A DNA stretch of 64,000 nt from Rhizobium leguminosarum bv. trifolii WSM1325. Its GTDB lineage: Bacteria; Pseudomonadota; Alphaproteobacteria; Rhizobiales; Rhizobiaceae. Below, piece by piece: positions 62,644-64,000 of the stretch. Position 1 is the stretch's first letter. The number at the start of each line of letters is the position of its first letter. Location of the stretch: contig CP001622.1 in the NCBI GenBank assembly GCA_000023185.1, forward strand, positions 310,001 to 374,000, written 5' to 3'. The notes under the pieces were generated by a model that saw nothing but the letters and a program-made list of their open reading frames with translations, was not told the origin of the DNA and did no database searches. A program made the translations under genes and the position numbers.

Positions 62644-63273
62644 ATGAGCATTGCGCTTTCCCGGTATTTGAAGGATTTCGGTGAACCGGAATCGTCAGCG
62701 CCGATCCTCGACATGGACGATTTCGGCAGCGACGCTTTCCCCGAAATGGCGAGCGAACCGGCGATCGACGTCGAGGCGGAGCGCCGCGAAGCCTATGCGG
62801 AAGGTCATGCCGCAGCGACCGTGGAATTGACTGAGAAATACGAACGCGAGGTGCGGATGCTGGCGGAGGTCCATGCGCGTGAACTCGAAGAGCTGAAGCT
62901 GCGTTACGAAGTCGAGGCGGCGGCGGTCATTGCATCCCGCATCCGCGATATCGCCGAAGAGATCGCTCAACTGGTCAGCGCCGGCGCCGCCGTTGCCATC
63001 GCGCCTGTGATGACCGAAGCGCTTGCCGCCAAGGCTGCCGAAAGCCTCGCCTCTCTGCTGCGTGACGCGATCCTCGAAGGCGCGGCCGGAGCGGTCGTCG
63101 TCAGGGGGCCGACCCGGCTTTTCGACATATTGAAGGCCGAGCTCGGCGAACATGCCGAGGCGGTTCGCCACATTGAGACCGACGATATCGATCTTGCCGT
63201 CGAAATCGGTGATGCCGTCATCGTCACCCGTATGTCCGCCTGGGCGGCAAGCTTGAAGAAAGTTCTCGAATGA
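62644..63273 (+). CDS. FliH-like protein upstream of motB
   Basis: A 209-residue soluble protein with an acidic N-terminus, a charged helix with the FliH-style pattern [20 protein letters not shown] (residues 45-64), a long coiled coil, and a C-terminal domain ([20 protein letters not shown], then [20 protein letters not shown] and [12 protein letters not shown]) built like the YscL/FliH tail. FliH binds and restrains the export ATPase FliI. No other fliH is seen here. It ends by overlapping motB. The call is by pattern only. Confidence 0.7.
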   Translation: MSIALSRYLKDFGEPESSAPILDMDDFGSDAFPEMASEPAIDVEAERREAYAEGHAAATVELTEKYEREVRMLAEVHARELEELKLRYEVEAAAVIASRIRDIAEEIAQLVSAGAAVAIAPVMTEALAAKAAESLASLLRDAILEGAAGAVVVRGPTRLFDILKAELGEHAEAVRHIETDDIDLAVEIGDAVIVTRMSAWAASLKKVLE

Positions 63274-64000
63274 GCGAAGGCGAAAACCACCACCACGGCA
63301 AGAACGAGATCATCATCGTCAAGAGACATGGCGGCGGTGATCACGATGGCGCCCATGGCGGTGCGTGGAAAATTGCCTATGCCGACTTCATGACGGCGAT
63401 GATGGCGTTCTTCCTGGTCATGTGGCTGGTCAATGCCGCCAACGAGGAGACCAAGGCCTCGGTCGCGACCTATTTCAATCCGATCAAACTCTCCGACGAA
63501 AAGCCGACCGAGAAGGGCCTGAAGAAGCCCGTCGACAACGCCGAGGGCGAAGAGAAGCAGGAGAAGTCGAAACAGAAGGAAGAAGATCCGAACGACGGCA
63601 AGGCCGCGGCGGATGGTGACGACCAGACATCGACCTCAGGCGACCAAACCAATTATTCCGAGGCCGATTTCTTCGAAAATCCTTATTCGGTTCTGGCCGA
63701 GATCGCCCAGGAAGTCGGCCAGCAGGCCAATGTCAGCGCCAAGGGCGACGGCGGTGCCGCCGATTCCGGCCCGGCCACCGGCGCCGATGGCGGCGAGGCC
63801 TATCGTGATCCCTTCGATCCGGATTTCTGGACGAAGCAGGTCGAGGTCACGACGGCCGGCAAGCCGTTGCCGCCCGGCAAGAGCGACGACCAGGCGGTCG
63901 AGAGCGAGACGACCGAGATCGCCAAGCTTGAGGACGCCAAGCCGATACCGCTGACTACCGATCAGAAGGCCGCCCAGGAAACCAAAGAAACGAAGGAAAC
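63270..64000 (+). CDS. motB: Flagellar motor stator protein MotB, partial
   Basis: The first 243 codons are present; the OmpA-like peptidoglycan-binding domain lies beyond the window. The single membrane helix with the proton-carrying Asp is [20 protein letters not shown]. After it comes a long charged, Glu/Lys/Asp-rich periplasmic linker ([20 protein letters not shown]) typical of rhizobial MotB. His-rich start [20 protein letters not shown]. It overlaps the FliH-like gene by four bases and in rhizobia is followed by motC and fliK. Confidence 0.93.
   Translation, partial: MSEGENHHHGKNEIIIVKRHGGGDHDGAHGGAWKIAYADFMTAMMAFFLVMWLVNAANEETKASVATYFNPIKLSDEKPTEKGLKKPVDNAEGEEKQEKSKQKEEDPNDGKAAADGDDQTSTSGDQTNYSEADFFENPYSVLAEIAQEVGQQANVSAKGDGGAADSGPATGADGGEAYRDPFDPDFWTKQVEVTTAGKPLPPGKSDDQAVESETTEIAKLEDAKPIPLTTDQKAAQETKETKE

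Overview
The window is high-GC alphaproteobacterial chromosome. Gene content and order point to Rhizobium of the R. leguminosarum/R. etli type: a globin-coupled chemoreceptor (icpA) heads a single che operon that runs into fliF, followed by visN-visR, flhB-fliG-fliN-fliM-motA, a flgF...fliP operon, four tandem flagellins and motB. This is the arrangement known from Sinorhizobium meliloti and R. leguminosarum. Many intergenic gaps carry short palindromic repeats like the Rhizobium-specific intergenic mosaic elements.

Region by region. 1-5900: a truncated LacI-type regulator, an alpha/beta hydrolase, then a probable surface-polysaccharide group (beta-helix protein, acyltransferase, O-antigen ligase/polymerase-like membrane protein, exported SGNH hydrolase). 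6000-8500: two convergent Ku genes with two small proteins. 8600-13300: an OsmC-like protein whose stop seems lost by a one-base change, an FAD/NAD(P)-binding protein, an EamA transporter, and a fusion of a ring-cleaving-dioxygenase-like protein with a carboxylesterase. 13379-20476: a phospho-signalling island with one membrane PAS kinase, one REC-kinase-REC hybrid, one soluble kinase, three single-domain receivers and a LuxR-type regulator. 20600-27800: SecDF, a small exported protein, a KefB/YbaL-type antiporter, a small HTH regulator, an ArnT-like glycosyltransferase and a probable 37-residue membrane protein.

28186-64000 is the motility locus. IcpA, CheS, CheY1, CheA, CheW, CheR, CheB, CheY2, CheD and CheT form one tightly packed operon with frequent ATGA overlaps. 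VisN/VisR are the LuxR-type master regulators of the rhizobial flagellar cascade. The minus-strand flhB-fliG-fliN-fliM-motA group and the plus-strand flgF-fliI and flgB-flgC-fliE-flgG-flgA-flgI-motE-flgH-fliL-fliP groups build the export gate, C-ring, basal body and motor. flaA-flaD encode the filament, and motB (cut by the window end) starts the next motor operon. An O-GlcNAc-transferase-like gene sits between fliP and flaA and is a candidate flagellin glycosyltransferase.

Main points for a second look: a shared upstream block before all four flagellin genes and before icpA (candidate class III promoter); a CGCAAG-type motif upstream of the structural flagellar operons; a FliH-like gene just before motB; a membrane protein with a PilP/GspC-like tail between fliI and flgB; two repeat families whose hairpins show compensatory changes and which often end at stop codons; the stop loss in the OsmC gene; and the dioxygenase-esterase fusion.
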